Source: Burkholderia metallica (GTDB lineage: Bacteria; Pseudomonadota; Gammaproteobacteria; Burkholderiales; Burkholderiaceae). Taken from it: 64,000 nucleotides of DNA. This document shows, in pieces, positions 15,697 through 24,693 of the stretch; the first letter of the stretch is position 1; each line of letters begins with the position of its first letter. The stretch is taken from NCBI RefSeq assembly GCF_902832845.1, contig NZ_CADFDB010000008.1, forward strand, positions 1-64,000, read 5' to 3'. Under the pieces are notes generated by a model. The model was not told where the DNA came from and made no database searches. It was given only the letters and a program-made list of their open reading frames with translations. The translations under genes were made by a program, and so were the position numbers.

Positions 15697-16581
15697 GTGG
15701 CTTCCGATTCCACTTCCTCGACCGCCTTCGTGTTCGCCGGCGGCGGCAGTCTTGGCGCGATCGAGGTCGGCATGCTCCGCGAGCTGGTCGCGAGCGGCGA
15801 ACGGCCCGATTGCGTGATCGGTGCGTCGGCGGGCGCGATCAATGCCGCCTATTTCGCCGGGCGGCCGGACGCGGACGGCGTCGCGATGCTTGAAGCGCTG
15901 TGGTGCCGGATCCGCCGCCAGGACGTCATGCCGTTCTCGATGCGCAGCCTCCTCGCGATGCTGCTGCGCAACCGGCCGCATCTGGTCGAGGCCGACGCGC
16001 TGCGCCTGCTGCTGGAAAGAAACCTGCCGTACCGGCGGATCGAGCAGGCCGCGTTGCCGCTTCACATCGTCGCGACCGACGTGCTGACCGGCGACGAAGT
16101 CGTGTTGTCCGCCGGCCCGGTCGTGGATGCCGTGCTGGCGAGCGCGGCGATTCCCGGCGTGTTTCCGTCGGTCAGCATCGGCGGCGTGGATCTCGTCGAC
16201 GGCGGCGTCGCGAACAATACGCCGATCTCCGTGGCGATTGCGCTCGGCGTCAAGCGGATCGTCGTGCTGCCGGCCGGGTTCGCGTGCGCGTTGCGGGTGC
16301 CGCCGCGCAGTGCGATCGCGCATGCGACGCACGCGCTGACGCTCGTGATTGCACGGCAACTGGTGCGCGATCTGGAGCTGTACGGGGCCCGCGCGCAAAT
16401 CCATGTCGTGCCGCCGCTCTGCCCGCTCGAGGTGTCGTCCTATGACTACTCGCAATGCGCGCAACTGATCGACAAGGCCGCGGAACGCACGCGCGCGTGG
16501 ATCGGCGAGGGCGGGCTCGCGGCGTGTGAGATTCCCGGCCCGCTGCGCGAGCACGATCATGCCGCGGCGCTGTCGCATTGA
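15697..16581 (+). CDS. Patatin-like phospholipase
   Basis: A 294-residue patatin-family acyl hydrolase with the complete Ser-Asp dyad. The oxyanion-hole glycine motif GGGSLG is at 15-20, the nucleophile elbow GASAG at 42-46 (Ser44), and the DGG motif near residue 168 (VDLVDGGVANNTP). It would release fatty acids from phospholipids, probably from the cytosol; there is no signal peptide. The GTG start at 15697 is preferred over the far-upstream ATG because of a good GGAGG site and because the fold begins immediately after. Homologues include both house-keeping and effector phospholipases; no secretion signal supports an effector role. Confidence 0.85.
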   Translation: MASDSTSSTAFVFAGGGSLGAIEVGMLRELVASGERPDCVIGASAGAINAAYFAGRPDADGVAMLEALWCRIRRQDVMPFSMRSLLAMLLRNRPHLVEADALRLLLERNLPYRRIEQAALPLHIVATDVLTGDEVVLSAGPVVDAVLASAAIPGVFPSVSIGGVDLVDGGVANNTPISVAIALGVKRIVVLPAGFACALRVPPRSAIAHATHALTLVIARQLVRDLELYGARAQIHVVPPLCPLEVSSYDYSQCAQLIDKAAERTRAWIGEGGLAACEIPGPLREHDHAAALSH

Positions 16582-16653
16582 GGGGCTCGCGCCTGCGGAC
16601 GCATGACCGACGAACGCCGGTTGTCGGGCCGCGCTCCGGAAATCCATGAAGCG

Positions 16654-16689
16654 AAAAAAAACGGCACCGTGCCGCGAGACACGGTGCCG
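16654..16689 (-). terminator. Rho-independent terminator of aldehyde dehydrogenase operon
   Basis: A 10-bp stem, CGGCACCGTG (16662-16671) with CACGGTGCCG (16680-16689), is followed on the minus strand by a run of eight T. It sits 26 bases after the aldehyde dehydrogenase stop. Confidence 0.85.
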
Positions 16690-16714
16690 CCAACGGCCTG
16701 AACGGCCGCACTGG

Positions 16715-18196
16715 TCAGTCGATCGCGTACATCGCGTGACGCAGTTCCTGATAGCTGCGCAGCCCCGCGACACCGAGTTCGCGGCCGATTCCGCTGAGCC
16801 CGAAGCCGCCCCAGCACACGTGCGGATAGATGAGCTGCGGCGCGTTGATCCACACGAGCCCCGCGCGCACGCGCTGGCGGAACTGCTTCGCGGCGGCCGC
16901 ATCGCGCGTGACGACGGTCGCGACGAGCCCGTAGCGCGTGTCGTTCGCGAGCGCGATCGCTTCGTCGTCGGTGCGGAACGACTTCACGCACGCGACGGGG
17001 CCGAACACTTCGTCGGTCCACAGCGGGTTGTCGGCCGCCGGCTCGGCGATCACGACGGGCGCCATGAAGAAGCCCGCACCGCCCGTATCCGCGACCCGGC
17101 CGCTGAACGCGACGCGTGCGCCCGCATCGATGCCGTGCTGGAGCATCGCCTCGACGCGGGCACGCTGCGCGGCCGAGATCAGCGGCCCCATCGCGACCTG
17201 TTCCGCGGCGGGCGGTGCGACGACGAGCGCACGCACGGCCGTCTCGAACGCGGCCATGAAGCGGCGGTACACGCTGTCGTGCACGAGGATGCGCGCGGTG
17301 GCCGAGCACATCTGGCCCCCGTTCGTGAAGGCACCCGCGACCGCGAGCGACACCGCGACGTCGAGATCGGCGTCGTCGCGCACGATCAGCGACGACTTGC
17401 CGCCGAGTTCGAGCGTCACGCGTTTCATGTCGACGGCGGCCGTCTGCATCACCTTGCGGCCGGCGGCCGTGCTGCCGGTAAACGAGATCTTGTCGATCAG
17501 CGGATGCGCGGTCAGCGCCGCCCCGACGTCGGCACCGCCGTTCACGACGTTGACGACGCCGGCCGGCACGCCGGCTTCGGCGACGATGTCGAGCAGCGCG
17601 TGCTCGGCGGGCGACGTGAGCTCGGACGGCTTCAGCACGACCGCGCAGCCGGCCGCGAGCGCGGGCGCGAGCTTCCACGCGGTCGTGACCATCGGAAAAT
17701 TCCACGGCATCACGAGCGCCGCGACGCCGACGGCGTCGTAAAAGCGCTCGGCCGTGACGGCGTCGCTCGGCAGCGCGACCGGCTCGGCCGCGAACAGCGC
17801 CGGGTCTTCGCACAGCGCAGCGTAATACGTGAACGTCGCGACGACGTCGCCGACATCGGCGTCGGCCTCGAACGGCGGCTTGCCGCTCACCTGCATCTGC
17901 AGCGCGGCAAGACGCTCGCGCGACGCTTCGACGCGCGCCGCGATCTGCGCGAGGATGCGGCCGCGTTCGACGGGCGGCGTGTCGCGCCAGCCGGCGAATG
18001 CGTCGCGCGCGGCGCGCACCGCGGCGTCGACGTGCGCGGCCGTCGCGAATGCCTGCCAGCCGATCGCCGCACCGGTCGATGCGTCGAAGATCGGCGCGCC
18101 GGGCGCGTCGGCCGGCGCGTGCACGGGCCGGCCGGCGATGTGCGCCGCGGGCAGCACGAAGGTGGCGGGGGAACGGGAAAGCTCGGCGGTGGACAT
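16715..18196 (-). CDS. Aldehyde dehydrogenase (probable 4-guanidinobutyraldehyde/aminoaldehyde type)
   Basis: A 493-residue NAD(P)-dependent aldehyde dehydrogenase. From the chosen start the general base is Glu263 in LELGGKSS, and the catalytic Cys297 is in FTNGGQMCSA; PWNFP and FTGSTAAGR are cofactor motifs. The ATG at 18196 is preferred to the one at 18205 because AGGA lies eight bases before it. It follows the guanidinobutyrase gene by 22 bases and shares its terminator-bounded transcript. In agmatine/arginine-derived pathways such an enzyme oxidises 4-guanidinobutyraldehyde to 4-guanidinobutyrate, the substrate of GbuA. Other aminoaldehydes are possible. Confidence 0.88.
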   Translation of the reverse strand: MSTAELSRSPATFVLPAAHIAGRPVHAPADAPGAPIFDASTGAAIGWQAFATAAHVDAAVRAARDAFAGWRDTPPVERGRILAQIAARVEASRERLAALQMQVSGKPPFEADADVGDVVATFTYYAALCEDPALFAAEPVALPSDAVTAERFYDAVGVAALVMPWNFPMVTTAWKLAPALAAGCAVVLKPSELTSPAEHALLDIVAEAGVPAGVVNVVNGGADVGAALTAHPLIDKISFTGSTAAGRKVMQTAAVDMKRVTLELGGKSSLIVRDDADLDVAVSLAVAGAFTNGGQMCSATARILVHDSVYRRFMAAFETAVRALVVAPPAAEQVAMGPLISAAQRARVEAMLQHGIDAGARVAFSGRVADTGGAGFFMAPVVIAEPAADNPLWTDEVFGPVACVKSFRTDDEAIALANDTRYGLVATVVTRDAAAAKQFRQRVRAGLVWINAPQLIYPHVCWGGFGLSGIGRELGVAGLRSYQELRHAMYAID

Positions 18197-18218
18197 GAAG
18201 GGCATCCTGTCGATCGGG

Positions 18219-19169
18219 TTAGCGGTAGGCGACGCCCGGCATCACGCAGAGCATCTCGAACGCGAGGTTCGCGCCGGTGAGCGCGGTGGTGCCGGTCGGA
18301 TCGTACGGCGGCGCGACTTCGACGAGATCCGCGCCGACGAGGTTCAGGCCTTTCATGCCGCGCACGATTTCCAGCCCCTGCTGTACGGTGAGGCCGCCGA
18401 TTTCCGGCGTGCCGGTGCCGGGCGCGAACGACGGATCGAGGCCGTCGATGTCGAAGCTCAGGTAGACCGGCGTGTCACCCACGCGTTCGCGCACCTGCGC
18501 CATCAGCGGCGCGAGCGACCTGTTCCAGCATTCCTCGGCCTGCACGACGGTGAAGCCCTGCTGGCGGCACCAGTCGAAATCGTCCGCGTGGTAGCCGGTG
18601 CCGCGCAGGCCGATCTGCGTGACCTTGTCGCATTGCAGCAGCCCGTCTTCCACCGCGCGGCGAAACGGCGTGCCGTGCGCGATCTTCTCGCCGAACATCG
18701 TGTCGTTCACGTCCGCGTGCGCATCGACGTGCACGACGGCGACCTTGCCGTATTTGCGGTGCAGCGCGCGCAGGATCGGCCATGCGATCGTATGGTCGCC
18801 GCCGAGCGTGATCGGCCGGCAGCCGTTCGCGACGATCTCGTCGTACGCCTCTTCGATACGGCGCACCGAATCCTTCAGGTCGTACGGGTTGGTCGCGACG
18901 TCGCCGATGTCGGCGACCTGCAGCGAATCGAACGGGGCCGCGCGCGTGGCCATGTTGTACGGGCGCAGCAGCACGGATTCGGTACGGATCTGGCGCGGGC
19001 CGAAGCGCGAACCCGAGCGGTTCGACGTGCCGAGATCGAGCGGTACGCCGACGAAGCACACGTCGAGGCCGTCGGTCGTCGCGGCTTGCGGCAGCCGCAT
19101 CATCGTGGCGATGCCGCCGAAGCGCGGCATCTCGTTGCCGCCCATCGGCTGATTGAATTCGCGGGGCAT
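18219..19169 (-). CDS. gbuA: Guanidinobutyrase (ureohydrolase)
   Basis: A 316-residue arginase/agmatinase-family enzyme predicted to hydrolyse 4-guanidinobutyrate to GABA and urea. All six Mn ligands are present: His126 (GGDHT), Asp149, His151 and Asp153 (HVDAHADVND), Asp240 and Asp242 (SFDIDGLDP). The opening NQPMGGNEMPRFGGIATM, RSGSRFGPRQIR and EEYD-type helix match Pseudomonas GbuA much better than agmatinase SpeB. ATG 19169 gives the family length. It lies 183 bases downstream of a LuxR-type regulator gene on the same strand, with the aldehyde dehydrogenase gene following. Confidence 0.88.
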   Translation of the reverse strand: MPREFNQPMGGNEMPRFGGIATMMRLPQAATTDGLDVCFVGVPLDLGTSNRSGSRFGPRQIRTESVLLRPYNMATRAAPFDSLQVADIGDVATNPYDLKDSVRRIEEAYDEIVANGCRPITLGGDHTIAWPILRALHRKYGKVAVVHVDAHADVNDTMFGEKIAHGTPFRRAVEDGLLQCDKVTQIGLRGTGYHADDFDWCRQQGFTVVQAEECWNRSLAPLMAQVRERVGDTPVYLSFDIDGLDPSFAPGTGTPEIGGLTVQQGLEIVRGMKGLNLVGADLVEVAPPYDPTGTTALTGANLAFEMLCVMPGVAYR

Positions 19170-19352
19170 GGGGCCGTCTCCTTGTTTTGAGGTCAAGCGA
19201 TCGGCCGATGGTAGAGGAGAACCCGCGCGCGAAGATCCTGAAGTCGCAACGTTTACATCGACGACGCTCAATGCGAACGGCGCCGCTGCATCGACCGCGG
19301 CGCCACCGATCGCGGCCGCGCCGCGACTCAGGGCCGCATCGGCGAGGAACGA

Positions 19353-20237
19353 TCAGCGCGGGAAGGCCGGCGGCGCGCCGCCGTCGTGCGGGCCGGAGAA
19401 AGGGCGCGCGGCGGCAGCCGATCCCCACGCGGCGAGTTCACGCTTCGTGCGCACGCCGAGCTTCGCGAACGCGCGCTTCACGTACGACTCGGCCGACGCG
19501 ACGCGCACGCCGAGGATTTCGGCCGTCTCCGGCACGGTCTTGCCGGACAGCAGGTGCTTGCAGGTTTCGTATTCGCGCTTCGACAGCTTCACGCGGTCGG
19601 CCGCGATGCGCGCGTCGAACTGCGCGAGCGGATGGACGTCGGGCGTCGGGTGCGCGATGCGCCGCACGGCGGTGGTCGACGCGTGCAGTTCGAGCAGCGG
19701 GAACAGCACGTCGCTGATGCTGCGAAAGCGGTTCATCTCGTCGAGCGTGAACGGCGGCCGGTCGCGGCCGCGCTCCAGCGCGATCGAATGCTGCGAATAG
19801 CGCGTGCCGCGCGCGAGCACGCATTCGTGGCCGATCCGCACGTCGTCGAACAGCCGCTGGCGGAATTCGCCGGGCGGGATCGCCGCGATGTCGCGCACGA
19901 CGAGCATCGTGCCCGTCTTGCCGCGCAGCCCCGCGAACAGCGGGTCGCTGTCGAGAAAGCGCTCGTAGTAGAGCGTCATCACGTCGGAGATTTCGGTGGA
20001 TTCGGTATCGATGCCGCTGCTGCCGATCCATTCGCAGCGATAGCCGGTGGGCATCGAGCCGTCGACGCGCGAGCGTTCGACGTGCGCGACGTCGAGCGGC
20101 ACCACTTCGTTGAGCAGTTGCGTGAGGCGCGGCACGAAGTGCGGCGTGCCGACCGTCTCGATCAGCTCGCCCAGCGCCTTGAACGATACGTTGAAGCGGT
20201 CGTTGTCGCGGTGGAAGGGGTTCACGTTGAGCAGCAT
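19353..20237 (-). CDS. LuxR-family regulator (paralogue 1)
   Basis: A 294-residue regulator with a C-terminal LuxR-type helix-turn-helix: LSKREYETCKHLLSGKTVPETAEILGV, then ASAESYVKRAFAKLGVRTKREL at about residues 225-275. The N-terminal about 200 residues do not show the autoinducer-binding signature I can recognise, so it is better called LuxR-type than quorum-sensing. It is closely similar to the regulator at 24694-25524, with near-identical last helices. It is divergent from the cupin-FAD oxidoreductase operon and upstream of gbuA, so one or both are likely targets. Start chosen at ATG 20237. Confidence 0.85.
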   Translation of the reverse strand: MLLNVNPFHRDNDRFNVSFKALGELIETVGTPHFVPRLTQLLNEVVPLDVAHVERSRVDGSMPTGYRCEWIGSSGIDTESTEISDVMTLYYERFLDSDPLFAGLRGKTGTMLVVRDIAAIPPGEFRQRLFDDVRIGHECVLARGTRYSQHSIALERGRDRPPFTLDEMNRFRSISDVLFPLLELHASTTAVRRIAHPTPDVHPLAQFDARIAADRVKLSKREYETCKHLLSGKTVPETAEILGVRVASAESYVKRAFAKLGVRTKRELAAWGSAAAARPFSGPHDGGAPPAFPR

Positions 20238-20362
20238 GCGGTTCCCCGGGTGAAAGGCGGCGCGATTGTAGCGTTCGGCGGCGCAGACGTCATTAGGGGG
20301 AAACACCGTCGGGTGTCCTGTCGATCCGTTCGCCCCGGAAAACACGGCTTGTCCCCCCCGGA

Positions 20363-20375
20363 GGGGGGCATACCG
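20363..20375 (+). promoter_or_regulatory. Shared motif GGGGGGCATACCG, copy 1
   Basis: A 13-base sequence 60 bases upstream of the cupin start, preceded by a C-run that could base-pair with it (CCCCCCCGGAGGGGGG). The identical 13-mer recurs at 25688-25700 before the amidohydrolase operon. Both copies are next to LuxR paralogue genes, suggesting a binding site for these regulators. Confidence 0.5.
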
Positions 20376-20435
20376 GGGCAGTGTAAATGAGTAACTTTGT
20401 CTCTGCTTTTTTCATTCAAGAGACGAAAGATTCAG

Positions 20436-20780
20436 ATGACCAAACTGATCAAGGACATCCTGCCACTCGGCGCAGGCATCGGCGAATTCACGAAGCTCGA
20501 CTTCGGCATGGACGAGAGCGACTGGCGCGCAGCGGAAGGCAAGAGCGGCAGCTACCTCATCGGCTGGTGGGAAGGCAAGGTCGGCTCGGTGGAGTTTCCT
20601 GAAACCGCGGCCGACGAAGCGGTGTGGCTCGTCGAGGGCCGGATCGCGCTGACCGACGTCGAAGGCAACCGCAAGGAATTCGTGCCGGGCCAGGGCTACC
20701 TGCTGCCGGCCGGCTTCGCGGGCCGCTGGGAGACGATCGAGGACGCGAAGAAGTTCTACGTGCTGCTCGAGAAGTCGTGA
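20436..20780 (+). CDS. Cupin-domain protein (DUF861-like)
   Basis: A 114-residue single-domain cupin. VEFPETAADEAVWLVEGRIALTD is cupin motif 1 (Glu-rich, without the canonical His pair), and GQGYLLPAGFAGRWE is motif 2. Its form resembles the (S)-ureidoglycine aminohydrolase-like cupins that often sit beside amine-oxidising FAD enzymes. It is the first gene of a cupin-FAD oxidoreductase-MFS operon, with 85 bases to the next start. Enzymatic or sensory role unknown. Confidence 0.8.
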   Translation: MTKLIKDILPLGAGIGEFTKLDFGMDESDWRAAEGKSGSYLIGWWEGKVGSVEFPETAADEAVWLVEGRIALTDVEGNRKEFVPGQGYLLPAGFAGRWETIEDAKKFYVLLEKS

Positions 20781-20865
20781 TGTCGGAAGCCGCCGCCGCG
20801 GTGTCGTCGTCCGTGTGACGCGCGCCCGGCGGCGGTTTCGTTTTTCGCGTGGAATGGCTGGGATC

Positions 20866-22323
20866 ATGGAAATGGAAGTCAAGGCAAGAGAGAGCGCACC
20901 GGTGCAGGCGCACGCAACGCGTGGCGCGCCGGTCGCATTGGGCGTCGAGGCGGCGCTCGCGAATACGAAGCTGTTCCCGTACTGGCTCGACAACCCCGCC
21001 GCGCCGGCCGCCGAGCCGGAACTCGCGGGCGACGTGACGGCCGACCTGCTGATCGTCGGCGGCGGCTTCACCGGGCTGTGGTCGGCCGTGCAGGCGAAGG
21101 AGCAGATGCCGCACCTGAACGTGGTGCTGATCGAGGCCGGCAAGGTCGCGCACGGCGCATCGGGCCGCGCGGGCGGGATCATCTCGACGTCGGTGATGCA
21201 CGGGCTGCCGAACGCGGTGCGCGTGTTCCCGAACGACATCGCGCAGCTCGAGGCCTTCGGCCATCGCAACCTCGACGGTTTCGAGGACACGCTGAAGCGC
21301 TACGGCATCGACGCCGACATCGAGTGGAACGGCGAGATGACGGTCGCGGTCGACCCCGAGCACCTCGCGCATCTGAAGGGCGACTACGACCTGCATCGCG
21401 AATACGGCCACGACGTCGTGCTGCTGAATCGCGACGAAACGCTCGAGCAACTGAATTCGCCGCTGTTCGCGGGCGCGCTGTGGTCGCGCAACCGCAGCGG
21501 CATCGTGCATCCGGCGAAGCTCGCATGGGGGCTCAAGCGCGCGGCGCTGACGCTCGGCGTGAAGCTGTACGAGCACACGCCGCTCGTGACCGTGACCGAC
21601 GAAGGCAGCACGGTATTCGTGAAGACGCCGAAGGGCAGCGTGCGCGCGCCGCGCGTCGTGTTCGGCAGCGGCACCGCGAAGGTCGGGATTCCCGACATCA
21701 ACCGCCGCGTGATGCAGGTGCGCGACCACGTGCTCGCGACCGAGCCGCTCACCGACGAACAGCTCGCGCGGATCGGCTGGAAGAACCGTCAGGGCGTGTA
21801 CGACACGCGCACGCAGCTCAACTATTTCCGGCTGACGAAGGACAACAACATCATCTTCGGCGGGCTGGTCAGCTATCACTTCGACGGCGATCCCGAGCCG
21901 CACCAGGACGGCCGGCGCGAAACCTACTACCGGCTCGCGCAAGCGTTCTACCGCACGTTCCCGCAACTGAGCGACGTGCGTTTCTCGCACGCATGGGGCG
22001 GCCCGATCGACTATTGCTCGCGCGGCTCGGTGTTCGCGAAGCGCTATCTCGGCGACAAGGCCGTGTTCGTCGCCGGCTATACGGGCTTCGGCGTCGCGGC
22101 GAGCCGGTTCGGCGCGTTCATGGGGCTGAACATCCTGTTCGATCGCGACAGCCCCGAGCGCAAGCTCGACATCGCGAACCAGAGCCCGAGCTACATCCCG
22201 CCGGAGCCGATGCGCTGGCTCGCCGCGAAGATCACGTTCCATGCGTTCGACGGCGCGGATGCCGAAGGCGGCTGGAAGCGCGCGTGGATCAGCGGCCTCA
22301 AGGCGATGGGCTTCCCGATGTGA
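20866..22323 (+). CDS. FAD-dependent amine oxidoreductase (DadA/PuuB-like)
   Basis: A 485-residue flavoprotein with the dinucleotide-binding motif LLIVGGGFTGLW (about 61-72), then GRAGGIIST, and a C-terminal FAD-contact region YTGFGVAASRFGAFMG. The overall layout matches gamma-glutamylputrescine oxidase PuuB and related amine-oxidising DAO-family enzymes, which remove an amino group by oxidation to the aldehyde. The aldehyde dehydrogenase and guanidinobutyrase across the LuxR gene fit an amine-degradation block. Several in-frame ATGs exist (20854, 20866, 20872); 20866 is a choice, not proof. Confidence 0.85.
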   Translation: MEMEVKARESAPVQAHATRGAPVALGVEAALANTKLFPYWLDNPAAPAAEPELAGDVTADLLIVGGGFTGLWSAVQAKEQMPHLNVVLIEAGKVAHGASGRAGGIISTSVMHGLPNAVRVFPNDIAQLEAFGHRNLDGFEDTLKRYGIDADIEWNGEMTVAVDPEHLAHLKGDYDLHREYGHDVVLLNRDETLEQLNSPLFAGALWSRNRSGIVHPAKLAWGLKRAALTLGVKLYEHTPLVTVTDEGSTVFVKTPKGSVRAPRVVFGSGTAKVGIPDINRRVMQVRDHVLATEPLTDEQLARIGWKNRQGVYDTRTQLNYFRLTKDNNIIFGGLVSYHFDGDPEPHQDGRRETYYRLAQAFYRTFPQLSDVRFSHAWGGPIDYCSRGSVFAKRYLGDKAVFVAGYTGFGVAASRFGAFMGLNILFDRDSPERKLDIANQSPSYIPPEPMRWLAAKITFHAFDGADAEGGWKRAWISGLKAMGFPM

Positions 22324-22430
22324 GCGCCCGCGCGGCGGCCCCGCGCCGGGCCGCCGTCACCGCGTGGCGACACGTTAAAACGATCCCCGGAGGGGACGGC
22401 CCGCATCGCGGGCATGGAGAGAGACACCAG

Positions 22431-23624
22431 ATGAATGTAGTCAACCTGCGGGATGAAGCGCGGCAGGAAAGCGCGCTGTTCGTCGTCGTGATGCTGCTGC
22501 TCGGCATGCTCGGGCCGACGGTCTTCCTCGGCCTGCCCGCGATCGTCGGGCAGGTCGAACGTCATTGGGGCTTCGGCGAAGCGGCGCTCGGCCTGTCGAG
22601 CTTCATCGAGGTGCTCGGCGAATCGACGGGCACGCTGCTCGTCGCGTTCGTGCTCGGCCGCCAGCCGGTGCGCTGGGTGCTCGCGGGCGCGGTGACGCTC
22701 GCGGCCGGCGCGAACCTCGGCACGCTCGCGACGCACGGGCTCGCCGCGTATTCGGCGCTGCAGTTCATCGCGGGCGTCGGCTCGGGCGGGCTGAACGGCA
22801 TCGCGCTGCGCTACCTGTCGTATTCGCGCGCGCCGGAGCGCAATCTCGGGATCATGCTGATGGGGCAGGTGACGTGGAGCATGGTGCTGCTCGCGTACGT
22901 CTTTCCGCTGTTGAGCGACGCATGGGGCGCGCACGGCGTGTTCGGCTTCGTCGCCGGCGTGCTCGGCATGTTCGCGCTCGCGGCGCCGCTGTTTCGCCGC
23001 GGCGAGACGCTGGCCGCTCCGTCGCCGGACGGCGTCGCCGGCCGGATCGACCGCCGGGGCGCGATGCTCGTGCTGTGCGCGCAGCTCGCGCTGTACGGCG
23101 GCGTCGGCGTCGTGTGGACCTTCCTCGAGAAGATCGGCACCGATGCGGGCCTGAGCGGCAAGTCGGTGTCGCTCGTGCTCGGCATCGCGAACGTCGCGAG
23201 CCTCGCGATCTGCGCGGCGATGCCGAAGCTCGGCGCGGGCGCCGGCCTGCGCCGCTGGGCGCTCGTGAACCTCGGCGGCTGCGCGGTCGCGGCCGTGCTG
23301 CTCGCGATGCCGGCATCGCCGGTGACGTTCACGCTCGGCGCGATCGTCTTCATCGGCTGCTGGACGGGCGGCGCGCTGCTGATCTACGCGACGATTCCGC
23401 AGTACGACCTGGTCGGCAAATCGGCCGCGCTGTCGCCGGGCTGCGTCGCGCTCGGCTATGGCGTCGGCTCGGTCGCGGGCGGCTCGCTGATCGAGCGCGC
23501 GGGCACGCAGTCGGCGCTGATCGCGGCGATCGTGCTGTGCGCGGCGGCGTTCCTCTGCTACCGGCGGCTGCGGCCGGCCGTGTTCGGCATCGAGCGCGCG
23601 CTCGCGGTGACGGCGCCCGAGTGA
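22431..23624 (+). CDS. MFS transporter
   Basis: A 397-residue major-facilitator protein with 11-12 hydrophobic helices. It lacks a strong canonical RXGRR loop after helix 2 but has GSGGLNGIALRYLSYSRAPERN in the region after helix 4. It follows the FAD oxidoreductase by 107 bases on the same strand, so it likely imports or exports the amine or product of that operon. The ATG at 22431 has a GGAGAGAG site. Confidence 0.8.
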   Translation: MNVVNLRDEARQESALFVVVMLLLGMLGPTVFLGLPAIVGQVERHWGFGEAALGLSSFIEVLGESTGTLLVAFVLGRQPVRWVLAGAVTLAAGANLGTLATHGLAAYSALQFIAGVGSGGLNGIALRYLSYSRAPERNLGIMLMGQVTWSMVLLAYVFPLLSDAWGAHGVFGFVAGVLGMFALAAPLFRRGETLAAPSPDGVAGRIDRRGAMLVLCAQLALYGGVGVVWTFLEKIGTDAGLSGKSVSLVLGIANVASLAICAAMPKLGAGAGLRRWALVNLGGCAVAAVLLAMPASPVTFTLGAIVFIGCWTGGALLIYATIPQYDLVGKSAALSPGCVALGYGVGSVAGGSLIERAGTQSALIAAIVLCAAAFLCYRRLRPAVFGIERALAVTAPE

Positions 23625-23753
23625 CGGTTGCGACGCGCGCCGCTGCCGATGGCGGCGCGCGTCCGGTTCGGTTCATCGGCGAAGGCGCCCGGCGCGACGT
23701 GCGATGCGTGTCGCGCCGGCCCGGCAACGCGCACACGCGCAGCGGCTTGAAGC

Positions 23754-24674
23754 ATGTTCTCGAATACCTCCGATCTCGATCTCCGGCTCATCCGGGTCTT
23801 TCTGGCCGTCGTCGACGCACGCGGCATCACGGCCGCCGAGGCGTCGCTCGGCGTGCGGCAGTCGACCATCAGCACGCAGCTGTCGGCGCTCGAAGCACGC
23901 GTCGGCTTCAAGCTGTGCGATCGCGGGCGCGGCGGCTTTCGCCTGACGTCGAAGGGCGAACGCTTCGCGGCTACCGCGCGCACGCTCGTCGCGGCCACTT
24001 CCGAATTCGTCGCGCGGGTGCGCGACATCGACCGCAAGCTGGTCGGCACGCTGTCGATCGGCCTGATCGGCCAGGCGCCGCTCGTCGAGAACGCGCGCGT
24101 GGCCGATGCGATCGGCGCATTCCGCAAGCGCGACCAGGCCGTCACGTTCGCGATGAAGGTCGCGTCGCCGCAGGAACTCGAGGAAAGCCTCGTGAACAAC
24201 CAGCTCGATCTCGCGATCGGCTATTTCTGGCATCGCGTGCCGGGGCTGCTGTACACGCCGCTCTTCACCGAGCAGCAGGTGATCTACTGCGGGCGCGGGC
24301 ATCCGCTGTTCCATGCGTCGCGGCCGGTGACGGCGGACGATCTGCAACAGCACGACTGGGTATGGCGCACCTATCCGGTGCCGGAGGAGCAGTATCCGCT
24401 GCCCGAGCGCCGCGTGACCGCGAGCGCGGACAGCATCGAGGCCGCGACGATCCTGATCCTGTCGGGCGGCCATCTCGGCTACCTGCCCGCGCACTACGCG
24501 GAGCCGTTCGAGCAGCGCGGGCTCGTGAAGGCCGTCGGACGCACGACGTTCAGCTTCGACGTGCCGCTGCATCTCGCGATGAAGCGCAGCGCGAGCGACA
24601 AGCCGATCGTCGATGCGTTCTGCGAGGATCTGCTGCGCGCGTTCAACATCAAGGCGGCCGCGCTGGCCGCTTAG
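23754..24674 (+). CDS. LysR-family transcriptional regulator
   Basis: A 306-residue LysR-type regulator. The helix-turn-helix covers about residues 8-68 (RGITAAEASLGVRQSTISTQLSALE). The effector domain has LSIGLIGQAPL and YLPAHYAEPFEQRGL. It is the last gene of the plus-strand block after the MFS transporter and converges with the second LuxR paralogue (19 bases apart). Likely target: the cupin/FAD oxidase/MFS operon; inferred from location. Confidence 0.85.
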   Translation: MFSNTSDLDLRLIRVFLAVVDARGITAAEASLGVRQSTISTQLSALEARVGFKLCDRGRGGFRLTSKGERFAATARTLVAATSEFVARVRDIDRKLVGTLSIGLIGQAPLVENARVADAIGAFRKRDQAVTFAMKVASPQELEESLVNNQLDLAIGYFWHRVPGLLYTPLFTEQQVIYCGRGHPLFHASRPVTADDLQQHDWVWRTYPVPEEQYPLPERRVTASADSIEAATILILSGGHLGYLPAHYAEPFEQRGLVKAVGRTTFSFDVPLHLAMKRSASDKPIVDAFCEDLLRAFNIKAAALAA

Positions 24675-24693
24675 GGCCACGCACGGCGCGCGT

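Noticed and set aside
19353-20237. Calling the LuxR paralogues quorum-sensing receptors
   Set aside because: Only the DNA-binding domain is recognisable; no autoinducer-binding signature and no synthase gene nearby.
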